Origin: Nannobrachium achirus
Taxonomy: Eukaryota > Chordata > Actinopteri > Myctophiformes > Myctophidae
Length of the DNA stretch: 64,000 nucleotides
Direction of reading: 5' to 3'
Assembly: GCA_963921795.1 (NCBI GenBank)
Contig: OY997657.1
Coordinates: forward strand, 24,968,157 to 25,032,156
This document shows positions 49,288 to 61,864 of this stretch, in pieces. The position numbers and the translations under genes were made by a program. The notes beneath the pieces are model-generated. The model worked only from the letters and a program-made list of their open reading frames with translations. It was not told where the DNA came from and searched no databases. How positions within the stretch are numbered: the stretch's first letter is position 1; the number at the start of each line of letters is the position of its first letter.

Positions 49288-50009
49288 CAGTGGTTTTCAA
49301 ATATTTTCATGTCAAGGACCCCCAAATGTATTTGGCCCCGGACCCCCTATCTGAAAAAAAAAAACTGTTTCAGGACATTAGGGAACATTTCTCAAGATTT
49401 TTCTAAAATAGCTGGTCCACAAAGAGTAGCCAAAGAGTGAATCAGGCTTAAATGTTTAAAACAGGGATCTTCAATGTTTTCAGGCCAAGGACCCCTTAGT
49501 TGAGAGAGAGATGAAGCAGGGACCCCTTAGTTGAGAGAGAGATGAAGCAGGGACTCCCACAACCTTTTCATATATTCCATATAGTTTCATTGTTTGACAG
49601 CACAATCGTCAGTGTATTTTGGATTCACGTCAGTGTGTGTTTTCAGATATTTAACCACTCGAGCCTCATTAAGAAACTTGACCTTTCACTATGTACTTAG
49701 TCTGCTCTTTTCCCCCTCTACACCAAACCTCTTTGCCAAAAATAGCCGATCTACAAGCTCACAACGCCTCGCAGTGCGAGGCGTTGTGAGCTTGTAGATC
49801 TGCTATTTTTGGCTACAGTTCTCAGAATATTGACACTAATGTTCAAGTTGTTAATATAAAAAGGATAGGAAGAATTGGAGGACCCCCTGTAGTAACTCTG
49901 AGGACCCCCTAGGGATCCCGGACCCCCTGTTGAAGACCCTTGGTTTAAAACGTTCCTAATTTTAGCTGGGGACCCCCTGGAACCACCCCAAGGACACCTC
50001 AAACCACAG
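49288..50009. mobile_element. hAT-type element (CAGTGGTTTTCAAA) split by another MITE
   Basis: Left end CAGTGGTTTTCAAATATTTTC, right end CTCAAACCACAG. The interior resembles the centre of DH cassettes (GTCAAGGACCCCCAAATG). No clear duplication. Interrupted at 49462-49942. Confidence 0.6.
49462..49942. mobile_element. CAGGGGTCTTC hAT-type MITE, copy 3 (complete, nested)
   Basis: Perfect 8-bp duplication GTTTAAAA (49454-49461, 49943-49950). Complete module at 49735-49813 with outer stem TTGCCAAAAATAGCC / CTGCTATTTTTGGC. A tandem duplication of the TTAGTTGAGAGAGAGATGAA block lies near 49496-49555. Confidence 0.95.
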
Positions 50010-50267
50010 TAAATATCAAACCCAACAGGAGACCAGCTGAGACGGACCAACATGTGACGCTGCATGCAGCGGAGACAACACTACTGTACACTACAGTATA
50101 TGGAATGCCAGTCAAACTGCGGCGGTGCGCGTGCACGGCCGCTTCACGAGATGTTAAAAAGATGAGAGGGGACGAAAATTGGATTAAATTGTGTGTGGCG
50201 GCTCACTGTAGGGAGGTAATTAGGGACAAACACTGAGGCGGCGGAGTCTGATCTCTCCTGCTGGAGG

Positions 50268-50817
50268 TTAAGCTATTCAGAACGGGTACACATTATTGTG
50301 TATCATTATGCTTTAACCGTTGAAAAATAGCAGATATACAAGATATACAAGCTTGTAGATCTGGTATTTTTTTTAATCGTGAAAATTAGAATTTTGACCC
50401 GATTCTATAAGTGTCTTTTGAATCCTTCTAAGGTTTTTTGAAAAACCTATGTTTTTATGTCAGCAATCTGGCCAGCCATCGTCAAAGAAAATGTCCTTTT
50501 CACTTAACTGGAGCTCATTTAGTCTGTTCTTGAGAGACTACTATGTCAGTGGTTCTCAAACCTTTTCATGTGAAGGACCCCCCAAATGATATGTATTTGG
50601 CCACGGGCCCCCATCTCAAAATATTTTATATATATATTACAAACCTTCGCTTTGAAAATACATATTATTCAAAGATTTGCACACATTTTCACGACTTTTT
50701 CAAAAATAGCAGATCTACAAGCTCGCAGCGCGGCACTCAGTGTGAGCTGTGAGCTTGTATATCTGCTATTTTTCACTGGTTAAAGCATTCACTAATTCTA
50801 CGCCCTAAATGGATTAA
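50268..50817. mobile_element. DH-TTAA element, copy 7
   Basis: Perfect TTAA at both ends (50268-50271, 50814-50817). The left palindrome collapsed to GATATACAAGATATACAAGC then TTGTAGATC. Right palindrome (about 50702-50774) partly shortened. Same subfamily as the element at 1345. Confidence 0.88.
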
Positions 50818-51157
50818 GTGAAATAGGAGCCGTGAGTCCCCGCGTCCTGGTGGCACGGCGATTAGGACTTCCTAATGTGGGGGTAATGGGATGTCAGCCG
50901 TGAGGCGGTGGCCCGCGCTGAAGAGCTCATAACAACAAGTGGTCAAAGATCGAGTCTGATTAAAGAGGTGCGAGGAGAAGGAACCGTGAACCCATAGATG
51001 ATGAGCACGCTGGCAGTTATCAAACGCTCGTGGTGTCACCTTCATTATCTTCCCCCGCGCATAATGGCAGACGGATGAGGGACGGCCATTGTTTTTTGTT
51101 TAGATGAAACACCTAACGTATTCTGTATGTACAATTAGCCACGCACTTAAACCGTCT
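50818..51157. other. Unique spacer
   Basis: No recognised feature. Its last part (51127-51157) is duplicated at 51600-51635. Confidence 0.5.
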
Positions 51158-51592
51158 ATGGGGTCTTCAACGTTTTCAGGCCAAGGACCCCTTATAGTTG
51201 AGAGAGAGATGAAGCAGGGACCCCCACAACCTTTTCATAGATTCCCATAGGCCTATAGTTTCATTGTTTGACAGCACAATCATCAATGTATTTTGGATTG
51301 GTTCAATTTGGGTTTTCAGATATTTTACCATTTGAGTCGTCATTACCTAATAAACTTGGCCTTTCTGTAGTCTGTACATAGTCTGCTCTTTTTCCCCTCT
51401 ACACCAAACCTTTTTGCCGGAAATAGCCGATCTACAAGCTCACAACACCTTTGGCTACAGTCCTCAGAATATGGACACTAGTCACACTAGGGTTCAAGTT
51501 GTTCATAAAAAAAGGATTGGAAGATTTGGAGGACCCCCTGTAGTAACTCTGAGGACCCCCAGGGGTCGGGGACCCCCTGTTGAAGACCCCTG
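51158..51592. mobile_element. CAGGGGTCTTC hAT-type MITE, copy 4
   Basis: Left end decayed (TATGGGGTCTTC), right end GTTGAAGACCCCTG. The module lost its apex and right arm (51420-51455). Flanked by about 36-bp direct repeats rather than an 8-bp duplication. Confidence 0.82.
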
Positions 51593-51639
51593 GCATACTG
51601 TATGTACAATTAGCCACGCAATTAAACCGTCTATACTTA

Positions 51640-51769
51640 GTAAAATGGACCTGAGTTACTTACTGTATACTTGGACAGCTTTTTTCGTCTCTACAACAAA
51701 TTTCTGAAATTAGCCGATCTACAAGCTTTGAGGTTGTCTACTATTTTTGGCTAAACGTTTCCCCCAGAG
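51640..51769. mobile_element. CAGGGGTCTTC MITE fragment
   Basis: Internal piece (TCTACAACAAATTTCTG, GAAATTAGCCGATCTACAAG, CTATTTTTGGCTAAACG) between two longer copies. Confidence 0.6.
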
Positions 51770-52214
51770 CAGGGGTCTTCAACGTTTTCAGGACCCCTTA
51801 GTTGAGAAAGAGATGAAGCAGCCCTTTCACAACCCTTTCATTGATTCCATGTACTGTACTGTAGTTTGACATCGTTTGACAGCACAATCATCTAAGTATT
51901 TTGAATTCCTGTCAATTTGTGTTTTCAGATATTTAACCACTTGAACCGTCAATATTAATAAACTTGACCTTTCACTCTGTACATACCGGTAGTCTACTCT
52001 TTTCCCCCTCTACACCAAACCCCTTTGCCTAAAATAGACGATCTAAAAGCTCACAACGCCTCGCAGCGCGAGGCGTTGTGAGCTTGTAGATCTGCTATTT
52101 TTGGCACGTGGTTAATATGAAGGAGAAGTTTCTATCACACAAAGATTCGGAGGACCCCCTGTAGTAATTCTGAGGACCCCCAAGGGGTCCCGGACCCCCT
52201 GTTGAAGACCCTTG
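51770..52214. mobile_element. CAGGGGTCTTC hAT-type MITE, copy 5
   Basis: Ends CAGGGGTCTTCAACG / GTTGAAGACCCTTG. Complete module at 52027-52106 with apex CCTCGCAGCGCGAGG. Confidence 0.9.
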
Positions 52215-52682
52215 CCCTAGTATGGATGCTGGGGATAAAGTGATTAAAAACAGAGCACATGACGGTAAATGTAAATGCTCCGTTATGCGTCCGCAAAAAT
52301 GTTCACTTTCTTTCAGCCCTTCCTGTTTATCGCCCCAAACCTCAACGAGTTGTTGTGAACCAAGCAGCGAGGCAGCTGATATTTTATTGAGAGGAACCAT
52401 TTGATTAAAAAAAGTGATTATGGACAGATGTTTCACATCATCCTTTTTATGTCCCCTGATTTGGATCTTCAGCTCATTTGAATGGCCTATCGCCAGCTCT
52501 CTCGTTAGAATTTGCATTCCGACAAGCCTTGCGTTACTTTTAAAAGTGGCCATCCATAACTTTGTTTAGTGAATAAAATGATATTTGGACCAATCTGTAT
52601 GTTAGAATATGTTAGGTCGCAGTTTAGTATGTGAAACGGCACATCATGTCCCTGTCCGCCACATTGTGTGATCATCATCACC
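52215..52682. other. Unique spacer
   Basis: No gene recognised. Conservation unknown. Confidence 0.45.
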
Positions 52683-52819
52683 TCTGCTCTACCGCTGCGG
52701 TAGAGCAGTTAAACTTAAATAAAAAGTATCGAAAATGGTATCGAAAAGGGTATCGTATCAATTCCCAGGTATCGAAAATGGTATTGTATCGATTCAAAGG
52801 TGAACGATACCCATCCCTA
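52683..52819. mobile_element. Right part of a TAGGGATGGGTATCG-type element
   Basis: Ends GAACGATACCCATCCCTA and has GGTATCG repeats, like a widespread hAT-type MITE. Starts with a perfect palindrome CTGCTCTACCGC / GCGGTAGAGCAG (52684-52708), unrelated in sequence to the shared module but in a comparable internal position. Confidence 0.6.
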
Positions 52820-52827
52820 ACTAACAG

Positions 52828-53060
52828 GGTCCCTTTTATGCCCATATATGGAGTTCCCTGATGTCATCATTAAGTCCATATCTAACAGGACTTCATATGG
52901 GAATGCCCATGGAGGCCACATCGACATACCACACTAACGGAATCCATATATGGCCAAGACAGCCCATATCTGTGTGGCTGATTCTACAGACAGGGATCTC
53001 CATGTATGGGCATACAAGGGATTGTATGTATGATGTCAGATGTCATAGACATCATAGGAC
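52828..53060. repeat. ATATGGGCAT-family element, copy 4 (interrupted)
   Basis: TATGCCCATATATGGAG units and GATGTCAT motifs. It continues after the inserted block as the copy at 54030. Confidence 0.6.
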
Positions 53061-53097
53061 TTTCACATAACAAACTAGAAGCAGTGCTCTTCCGAGC

Positions 53098-54013
53098 ACA
53101 GGTCTCCACCAGGCCGTGCGTCCTGGTGGTGCAATCCTGCAAACTTTGGAAGCTAATATTAGCCAATCAGGATGGCATATGAAATATCAGACGGATCGGA
53201 CTTGATCACATGACTATAGAGATACTGTGTACCGATTTGCGTGATTTTTGGATAAAATCTCAAGGAGTAATATCCAAAAATGTGTTTTACATAAGTCGGC
53301 CCAAAGGTGGTGCTATAAAAGGCTTATGTGAAAAATGCAGGGCAAAGGTTTATCCTTAGCTTCTAGGGAGTGCGCTTGCAAAGTTTGAAACTGATCGGTG
53401 GAGTTATAGGTAAAACCACAAATCGGCCTGTTATAGCGCCACCATGAGGCTGATTTAAAAAGAATTAAGTGGAATTTCTTCCTCGGCCTAGTGGGAACGT
53501 GTGTGCACGATTTCATGATAATCGCACTTTGCGTTTGTGATTTGAGCCATTTTGTTCAAAACGGCTTGATCCTACAAACTTTGGAAGCCAATCTTAGCCA
53601 ATCAGGATGGAATATGCAAAATCGGACAGATCCGTGTCGATCGCATGACTGTCGAGATACTGCCTACCGATTTGTATGATTTTTGGACAAAATCTGTAAG
53701 AGTAGTGCACAGAAATGTGTTTTGCGAACATCGGCCACTAGGTGGCGCTAGAAAAGGCCCATTTGAAAAATTTAGGGCAGAGGTTCTAGATTGGCATCCA
53801 GGGAATGTGTGTGCTCACTTTGGCAGCGATCGGGCCAACGGCGACTGAGATTAGGTGCTCACAAACTGCGAGGACGCACGGACGGACAGACGGACGGACG
53901 GACGGACGGACGGACGGACGGACGGACGGACGGACGCACGGACGGACGGACACACGGACGGACGGAGGGGAAAACATACTCTCCCCCATGCCTTCGGCTG
54001 GTGGAGACAATAA
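53098..54013. mobile_element. (GGAC)n-bearing repeat with two 430-bp units
   Basis: Two diverged direct repeats (from about 53131 and 53564) share ATCCTRCAAACTTTGGAAGC, TAGCCAATCAGGATGG and GATTTTTGGA. They are followed by a GGAC array. GTCTCCACCAG at the left end and CTGGTGGAGAC at the right look like short inverted ends. Class unknown. Confidence 0.6.
53872..53968. repeat. (GGAC)n microsatellite
   Basis: About 22 GGAC units with a few CGCA/ACAC interruptions. The Arg-Thr-Asp-Gly and Val-Arg-Pro-Ser frames are artefacts. Confidence 0.95.
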
Positions 54014-54029
54014 CTGAGTAAGCATGTTT

Positions 54030-54196
54030 GGCCTCTCACAGCATACCTCCATACACAGTACATGGATCTCTATATATGGGTACCAGGGGTCTCCATATAT
54101 GGGTAACTGGTCTGATATACATCACGGCAGATGGCCAAGACATGGCATGACCTCGCCCTTTAGGGTGAGGTCGCTTGTCGTTCGTCGCTCGTCTTA
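54030..54196. repeat. ATATGGGCAT-family element, copy 5
   Basis: CTCCATATATGGGTAACTGG, then CTCGCCCTTTAGGGTGAGG and CGTCTTACTA at its right end. Confidence 0.65.
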
Positions 54197-54964
54197 CTAC
54201 AGTAGTACAATATAACACAACTGCAGAGGTTGAAGTTAGTCTACCTGCTATTCTATTGAGAGATGTACTGTATGTCTTGTGGTCAGGTGGGTAACTTGAT
54301 GAAGCCCCGCATGGGCAAAACGTTGTTGTTTGGTCAAAATAATGAAAAAAGAATAAAGGGTTTGTGCAGCGGGGGCTGGGTTCCAATTCCAATCCAAGAC
54401 TTAAAGGTTAAGGATTGCAGTGTTTATTTATACTCCATCGTACAATAATCGCAATACGTAGTAAGCTTGTACATCTGCTATTGTCGGCGTGCTACACCGT
54501 CATACGACTAATTATAAATCAGGCTTTCCTCTTCACAACTCCTCAGTCCTCAGCTCTACCTGGCCTTGTTTGCTTTGTGCACTCATCCTCCCCACACCCA
54601 GCTTGCGCTTGCATATTTGATCAAACTCCGGCGAGGGTTTCTGATAGCATCACTGGGTTGCCAGTTGCAGTGGGGCCTGTGGTAGAAAGCGATAATAATA
54701 GCAACCGCGACTCAACGCTGCCTGTCAGCCTACGCTGATGAAACGACGGGGGAAAAACGAAAGCTGCCCCCAGAGCTGCAGATGTTAGCGCTGGAAGCCG
54801 CCTTGTTGTACGAGAGAGAGGTGGAGGTGGCGTGCCTGCCTTCATGTGTTTGGGGGTGTGCGCGCGTCTGCATCTGTGTGATGTATAATTGTCCATTTGT
54901 CTGTGCGCGCGCGTGTGTATGTGTGTGTCTTGTTCACATGCATGTTTTTCTATTTATGTCATTA
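54197..54964. other. Unique spacer
   Basis: Lone module-arm remnant AAGCTTGTACATCTGCTATT near 54463. GT/GC patch 54865-54925. No gene recognised. Confidence 0.45.
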
Positions 54965-55363
54965 AGACCAGAAAAATGCCTAAACATGTCTTCTAAATCC
55001 TAATGGTTTTCTGAAAGACTTATGTTTCTTTATTTGTGGTTCTCAAAGTTTTTAACGTCAAGGACCCCTAGAATTATATGTATTAGACCACGGACCCCCA
55101 TCTCAAAATATTTTGTTCCAGGGATCCCCCAGAAGCAACGATTTGAGTTACAAATGTTCGCTATACATTCAAAGATTTGCACACAAAAAAAAACATAAAT
55201 AGCACGCGCTGCAAGCTTGTTTAATAATGTTTTTATTAGAGTCAATAACAAGTTAATAAGTATCTTATTAAAAGTTAATAAGTCTTTATTAAGGGCACCT
55301 TATTGTAAAGTGCTACCGTATTTTTTAATAGTTAAAGCATAAAATAAAGGTTAAAGTGGTAAA
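54965..55363. mobile_element. DH element remnant with nested insertion
   Basis: Central part (GTGGTTCTCAAAG, GACCACGGACCCCCATC) and a right end AGTTAAAGCATAAAATAAAGG. The right palindrome is replaced by a segment (about 55215-55316) ending CCTTATTGTAAAGTGCTACC, a common fish repeat end. Confidence 0.65.
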
Positions 55364-55424
55364 CAGATGGGTTCGCGGTCTGGATGGGTTATGGGTGAAT
55401 GTGTATGTACAGGCGTGCGCGCGC

Positions 55425-55466
<42 letters not shown>

Positions 55467-55754
55467 CAGTGCTCGGGCCCTCTGGCTATGTAGGAACCCA
55501 GCTGGGAGGAAGAGTGAATGCATTCATCCTGGGCTCTCTGGGGCCCCGGGGCCACACAGGTACCCAGCGCAGGGTGGATGAAAGGATGCTCTGCAGATGT
55601 CACCCGCTGGGGTTCAGCGGCCAAGCCAGCAAATGTCATGTTTGGCAGCTGGCACGCTGCTGCTCGCCCACCAGTTGTTGGCAGAGGCGGCGCTCCAAAG
55701 GATGCGAGCGGAGAGTGGGATGCGAGCACCGGGAGCGCCCTAATGGGAGCAACA
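55364..55754. other. Spacer with (GT)n at 55425-55464
   Basis: GC-rich section 55470-55740 is open in several frames but without a recognisable domain. Confidence 0.45.
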
Positions 55755-56279
55755 TTAAGCAATATAGACCGGGTAACGCATTATTTGCGTATTTTTATTT
55801 TATGCTTTAACTATTGAAAAATAGCAGATATACAAGCTCACAGCGTGGCACCGAGTGCCGCGCTGCGAGCTTGTAGATCTGCTATTTTTTTTAATCGTGA
55901 ACATTTGTAATTTGACCCGATTTTGACCCCATTCTATAAGTGTCTTTTGAATCCTTCTAAGGTTTTTGGAAAAAAAACTGTTTCTATGTCAGCGGTTCTC
56001 AAACATTTTCATGTGAAGGACCTACAAAATGATATTTATTTGGCCACCGACCCCCATCTCAAGATATTTAGTTCCAGGAACCCACCCAGAAGCAAAATTT
56101 GAGTTACAAACGTAAGCTTCAAAAATACATATATTCAAAGACTTGCACACATTTTCACGACTTTTTCAAAAATAGCAGATCTACAAGCTTGCAGCGCGGC
56201 ACTCGGTGCCGCGCTGTGAGCTTGTATATCTGCTATTTTTCAATAGTTCATTCAATAATTCTAGGTCTACATGGATTAA
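55755..56279. mobile_element. DH-TTAA element, copy 8 (complete)
   Basis: TTAA at both ends (55755-55758, 56276-56279). Left palindrome about 55811-55890, right about 56166-56245. Left end carries the small stem ACGCATTATTTGCGT. Confidence 0.9.
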
Positions 56280-56689
<410 letters not shown>

Positions 56690-56949
56690 GGTCGTTGTCG
56701 GGTGGAAACCTTGTATGTCCAAAACCGTTTGTTTTGTATTTATCATTTTTAAAATGATTTAAACTAGTGAAAACTGCCGATCTACAAGCACACAACGCCT
56801 CGCACCACAAGGCGTTGTGTGCTTGTAGATCGGCTGTATTCACTACTTTTGTGCAACGGCCTTGTATGATGAAGCAGGGCTTCATCATACAAAGAACGTA
56901 CATATTTGAAACTTGGAGATACAAGGTTTCCACTCGACAACGACGATAT
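56690..56949. mobile_element. TCGTC-family MITE, copy 13
   Basis: Left TIR slightly truncated, right end intact. Module 56765-56845. Both apex strands vary (CCTCGCACCACAAGG). Confidence 0.9.
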
Positions 56950-57109
56950 TCTCTGTTCAGCTGGTATGTCCGTCGTCCTACTGTCTTTTGTTTTAGAGGG
57001 GAGCATATGGAGATTGTAAGGGGTCAAAGGTGAGATCTGGCACCGGTGGTAAATGGACCGCCCCGCCCCCGTTGCTTTGAGGTCACACAGCTGAGCTCCC
57101 TGCGGCCCA

Positions 57110-57164
<55 letters not shown>

Positions 57165-57598
57165 GCGTGGCTTCTCTCTCTATCACAAGTTTACACATCT
57201 CAGATGTTGTTTTTTCCAACAGCTAGCAATAATAATTGTTCGTAGAATAACAAACATCTGAGGGATGGAAAAGTGATCTCGGAACAGAAGTCAAAGCCAA
57301 AAGAATCGGACCGGCCGTATCGACATCTAAAAAACGGCCCGCGTTCTTCATCGACACGTTTTCTTTTAATATGTCAGGCCCTGCGCGGAATACAATGGAG
57401 TTGTGTGTATTTCTCCCAGTAAAGCAATAATTCCACTGGCGTTGGCCGCGCTTGTTCCAGGGCTTGGCCTTTGTTTTAATGCTTACCAGGACATGTACGT
57501 GAAAATCCCAGTTTGTGAAAACTGCTAAAGGAAAGCATTAGCGAAAGGTCAGTTTCTCACTGTGGGATCGCAATGTTTAATGGCACATCAATTCCCCT
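56950..57598. other. Spacer with (CA)n at 57111-57162
   Basis: The 57260-57598 part is repeat-free and evenly composed, possibly noncoding conserved DNA. No gene recognised. Confidence 0.45.
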
Positions 57599-58037
57599 TT
57601 AACACATTTAGGCCTAGAATTATTGACTGCTTTAACCATTGAAAAATAGCAGATATACAAGCTCACAGCGCGGCACTCTTTGCAAGTCTTTGAATATATC
57701 TACTTAAAAGCGAACATTTGTAACTCAAATATTTGCTTCTGGGGGGGTCCCTGGAACAACATATTTTGAGATGGGGGTCCGTGGCTAAATACCTGTAATT
57801 TTGAGGGTCCTTGACATGAAAAAGTTTGAGAACCACTGATTTAGAGCAAGGATTTAGAAGTCGGGTCAAAGATATTTAAAGACTTACACACTTTTTCACG
57901 ATTCTTCAAAAATAGCCGATCTACAAGCTCTGTGAGCTTGTAGATCGGCTATTTTTCTAAAGTTAAAGCATACAATAATGGTTAAAGTGGTTACAATCTA
58001 ACGCGACTCGGGCACGTTCCCGGTATTTGAGAGTTAA
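57599..58037. mobile_element. DH-TTAA element, copy 9 (reverse)
   Basis: TTAA at both ends (57599-57602, 58034-58037), the right end being CGGTATTTGAGAGTTAA. The left palindrome has lost its right half. The right has the apex trimmed to AAGCTCTGTGAGCTT with perfect arms (57905-57955). Confidence 0.88.
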
Positions 58038-58052
58038 TACAAGAAATCACAT

Positions 58053-58546
<494 letters not shown>

Positions 58547-58591
<45 letters not shown>

Positions 58592-58634
58592 GCTCACTCT
58601 CTCACACACGCACGCACGCACGCACGCACGCACG
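58547..58634. repeat. CA/GCAC compound microsatellite
   Basis: CA units, CTCA units, then GCAC units adjoining the next element. Confidence 0.95.
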
Positions 58635-58963
58635 TTTGTATTACTATAATTGTGAGGACATCACCATTCTAGGATTACGACTTTATTGAATGCCTATTTT
58701 GGTTGTGAGGCACCGGCATGCAACTAAGTATGAATTGGCCCTATCCGATTTATACCCCTATCCCTAAACCTAATCTCCAAATGCCTTTAATCTTAATCCT
58801 AACCTATGACTTTTCTGAATTATAATCCTCACTCCCCAAATCTTTTAACCATATAAAAATGTCCATTTTCTCCTGTGAGATTAAGGAACATTTTCCTCAT
58901 AATGTTGATTCTACAATACTTGTGGGGACATTTGTCCCTCACAAGTATAGCAAAACAAGTAGC
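58635..58963. mobile_element. GTGGGGACAT-family element, copy 2
   Basis: Starts GTTTGTATTACTATAATTGT, ends ACTTGTGGGGACATTTGTCC / CTCACAAGTATAG, with an AACCTAATC-rich interior. CA/GCAC tracts lie on both sides, as at 18517. Confidence 0.65.
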
Positions 58964-59310
58964 CTACACACTCACGCACAGACACACACACACGCACGCA
59001 CGCGCGTACACACGCACAAACAAACCCAAGTGGACAAATCACACCCAGGGGATTTGGGTGCATGCAATTAAGATTATGATCAATGACAAGTCAATCATGC
59101 GGGCCTGTTCTCCTTTCCCCTCCCCAGCACAGCAATTATTCTCCAGCTGGTGGGGTCTGCCCTCAACCACTGGAGGAGACATTATGCTCCTCCTCGTTCC
59201 CCTCGTCTCCTCTTCCAAAAAACCCAGCCCTCCTCTTCTTCTCTCTCCTCCTCCCTCTCTTCTTCCTCCTCATCCTCCTTTCCCTGTCCTGCGTCCCCCT
59301 TCTCTCCCTT

Positions 59311-59355
<45 letters not shown>

Positions 59356-60010
59356 TTCTCTTTCTCTCGTCCATGGAACAGTTAGGGCTGTCACTCAGCG
59401 TCTGACAGTTGGGGGGCTCTTCACCATTACCCCCTGGCCTGGCTGCCTTCAGACTCCATGTTAGGTCATATAGCCCCCGACAAAACAGACAGATGAGGGA
59501 CGGGTTTAATGTCCCCCTCCCCTGGAATGGAATGCCGGGCCACTCCAACGTGGTAGCTAAGAATGGATAATATACGGTTAATTACCACGGACGGCACTGG
59601 ACAGCTGCCAAACACAAAGTTGTATGTGGAGAATTTATGCTCATGGTCGAAGCACATGAAGATAAAGTACTGCTTCGTTTTCAAGCTGCAACTCATTTTA
59701 CTGAATAAACCTGTATTGTGTAGCATGTTAACCGTATGAATGAACTATTCTGGACAAGACAAAGACGAAAATTCACAACAAATAGCACATCTACAAGCTT
59801 GTGATCCATTGTGAGCTTGTAGATTGTCTATTTCTTGTAGACAGAAAAAATAGGAGGTGACCAAGTACAGACTACTGCTGGGGGGCAGGCAGCGTACGAA
59901 GTACATACTTACTCACTTAATCCTCTTCGTTCCATAAGTGGGACATGAGGCCTTGACGATCTGCCTCCATTGGGACCGGTCTTGTGCTGCATGTTGTGCC
60001 TCACCCCATG
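58964..60010. other. Spacer with (TC)n and a free-standing module
   Basis: CT-rich 59190-59370 with (TC)n at 59311-59352. A short module at 59780-59838 (CAAATAGCACATCTACAAGC / GAGCTTGTAGATTGTC, then TATTTCTTG) has no recognised carrier. No gene. Confidence 0.6.
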
Positions 60011-60434
60011 CAGGGGTCTTCAGGCCAAGGACCCCTTAACTGAGAGGGAGATAAAGCAGGGACCCCAGTACATACTGTATACAATTGTGTTGCAGATTTT
60101 CATCGATTTCATGAAAGTCATCAGTCTATGTTGGATTTTTGTTAATGTGTTTTTTTTCAGACATTTAACCAAATCGCCGATACTCAGTAAATTTGACCTT
60201 TTCACACTCTACACCAAACCTATTTGCCAAAAATAGGCGATCTACAAGCTCTCAACGCCTCACACTGCTAGCCGTTGAGAGCTTGTCGATCTGCAATTTT
60301 TGGCTAAAGTTCTCCTCAGAATAGGGGTGCGACTAGGGGAAAATAATGATCCTATCACACAAAGATTTGGTGGCCCCCCTGTAGTAACTCTGAGGACCCC
60401 CCAGGGGTCCCGGAACCCCTGTTGAAGACCCCTG
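60011..60434. mobile_element. CAGGGGTCTTC hAT-type MITE, copy 6
   Basis: Ends CAGGGGTCTTC / GTTGAAGACCCCTG. Module 60228-60306 with arms GATCTACAAGCTCTCAACGC and GAGAGCTTGTCGATCTGC; the CTCTC / GAGAG change is paired. No clear 8-bp duplication. Confidence 0.88.
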
Positions 60435-61864
60435 ATGTACTGTATGAGGTTCATCTCCTTTAGCTCTGCTATCACAGTTCGTCACCAGGTTGTTTGGGGC
60501 CAACCTGTCCATCCTAAAGCGACCTTTGCGAAGTTAACGAAGTATGGACTAAGTATATTGGCTTGTAGTGGTTAATACAATATTACCGGTACATCTGCAG
60601 TGGTTGCATGTGGTCTGAACTCTGAATCCACTCTTCCATTGAGAAATGTAGACCCTGGTGTCAGGTAGGACACCTACAGTACTGGTTGATGGGTAGCACT
60701 GCCTGAAGTTCATTACAACAATATCTCCCCTGACAAAGCGACATGTGGAGCTATATTTTCGTCTATGCCTCACCCCTTATTAAAACAGGTAAAGAGGTTT
60801 AGGAATAAGGGGTAAGGCATGGACGAAACTAGGGCCCGTGGTCTCATATGGGAGATGCGAGTAGGACAGCTTTAATTCTAAGAGTCTCCAAAATTGAATA
60901 TAAACAATTGGACCCATAAGTGGGTGCATTTTGGCTACATTTAAGCACACACTCTGAGATACAAATTAACACTGATGCTTTTACAGTGGGCCCCTCAGTG
61001 ATGTGTGAGAGATGCACCTGTTTGATTCCCCCCCCCCCCCCCCCCCCATCCCCGCCTTCTTTTTTTAAGGGAAACCCAAAGACACCGGGTTCTGTCCTTA
61101 TAGTGTCTCAGTGTTGCATTTTGACAGCAAATTTTGATTTCGTTTTAGTCATAGTCTTTTGAATAAAACGTTGTTTAGTTTTAGTCAGATTTGAGTCGTC
61201 CGAAATGTTGTACTTTTAATCTAGTTTACAAGCTGTTTCTGACACCCAAGCGCAACCAAACATAAAATGACTTGTCTTTTGCCTTTTAGTTCTGTTGGAT
61301 GTCTTCTCCACTATAGTCCACCCCTAACATCTAGTTTTTTATTTGTTGACCAAATTGTCACTGTATTTACTCTTAGTTTCAGACTTTCAGCCATCATACC
61401 TCAGTTTCTATTTCATTTTTATCAGTGAACATTTCCCGCCATAGTTTTAGTCGACAGAATGAACAGGGCCAGGTCTTCTGTGTGGTTGTCTTCTACAGTG
61501 CTGGGAGCAGCCCATTAGTCATAATAGAGAGACTAGGCAGCAGGCTCATCTCTCCTGTGCTATCTATCTGTGAGCAGATAAAAGAGGCAGGTGTGAGGCG
61601 GAAATTAATGTAAATCCATCAGCCTTCAATTAGAAACCCAACTCACACCCCAAAATAAAGACTCTGCCGCAAAACCAATAGGAATCCAGCTTTATTCACA
61701 TCCAACCCCCCTCATACCCCACCACCACCCACCCCAAGCTCTTCACTCCCAGTACAACAGAAGACCTAACAGTATAGTGTCTGAGCACTCTTTGCGCATG
61801 CAGGAGCTGTGGTATAATGTGAAGTTTAATGACGGGAGAGCGCGGGCCGCGCGTGTGCGTTATG
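60435..61864. other. Unique block with C-run at 61028-61047
   Basis: The largest repeat-poor stretch in the right part. No coding domain recognised. Confidence 0.45.
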
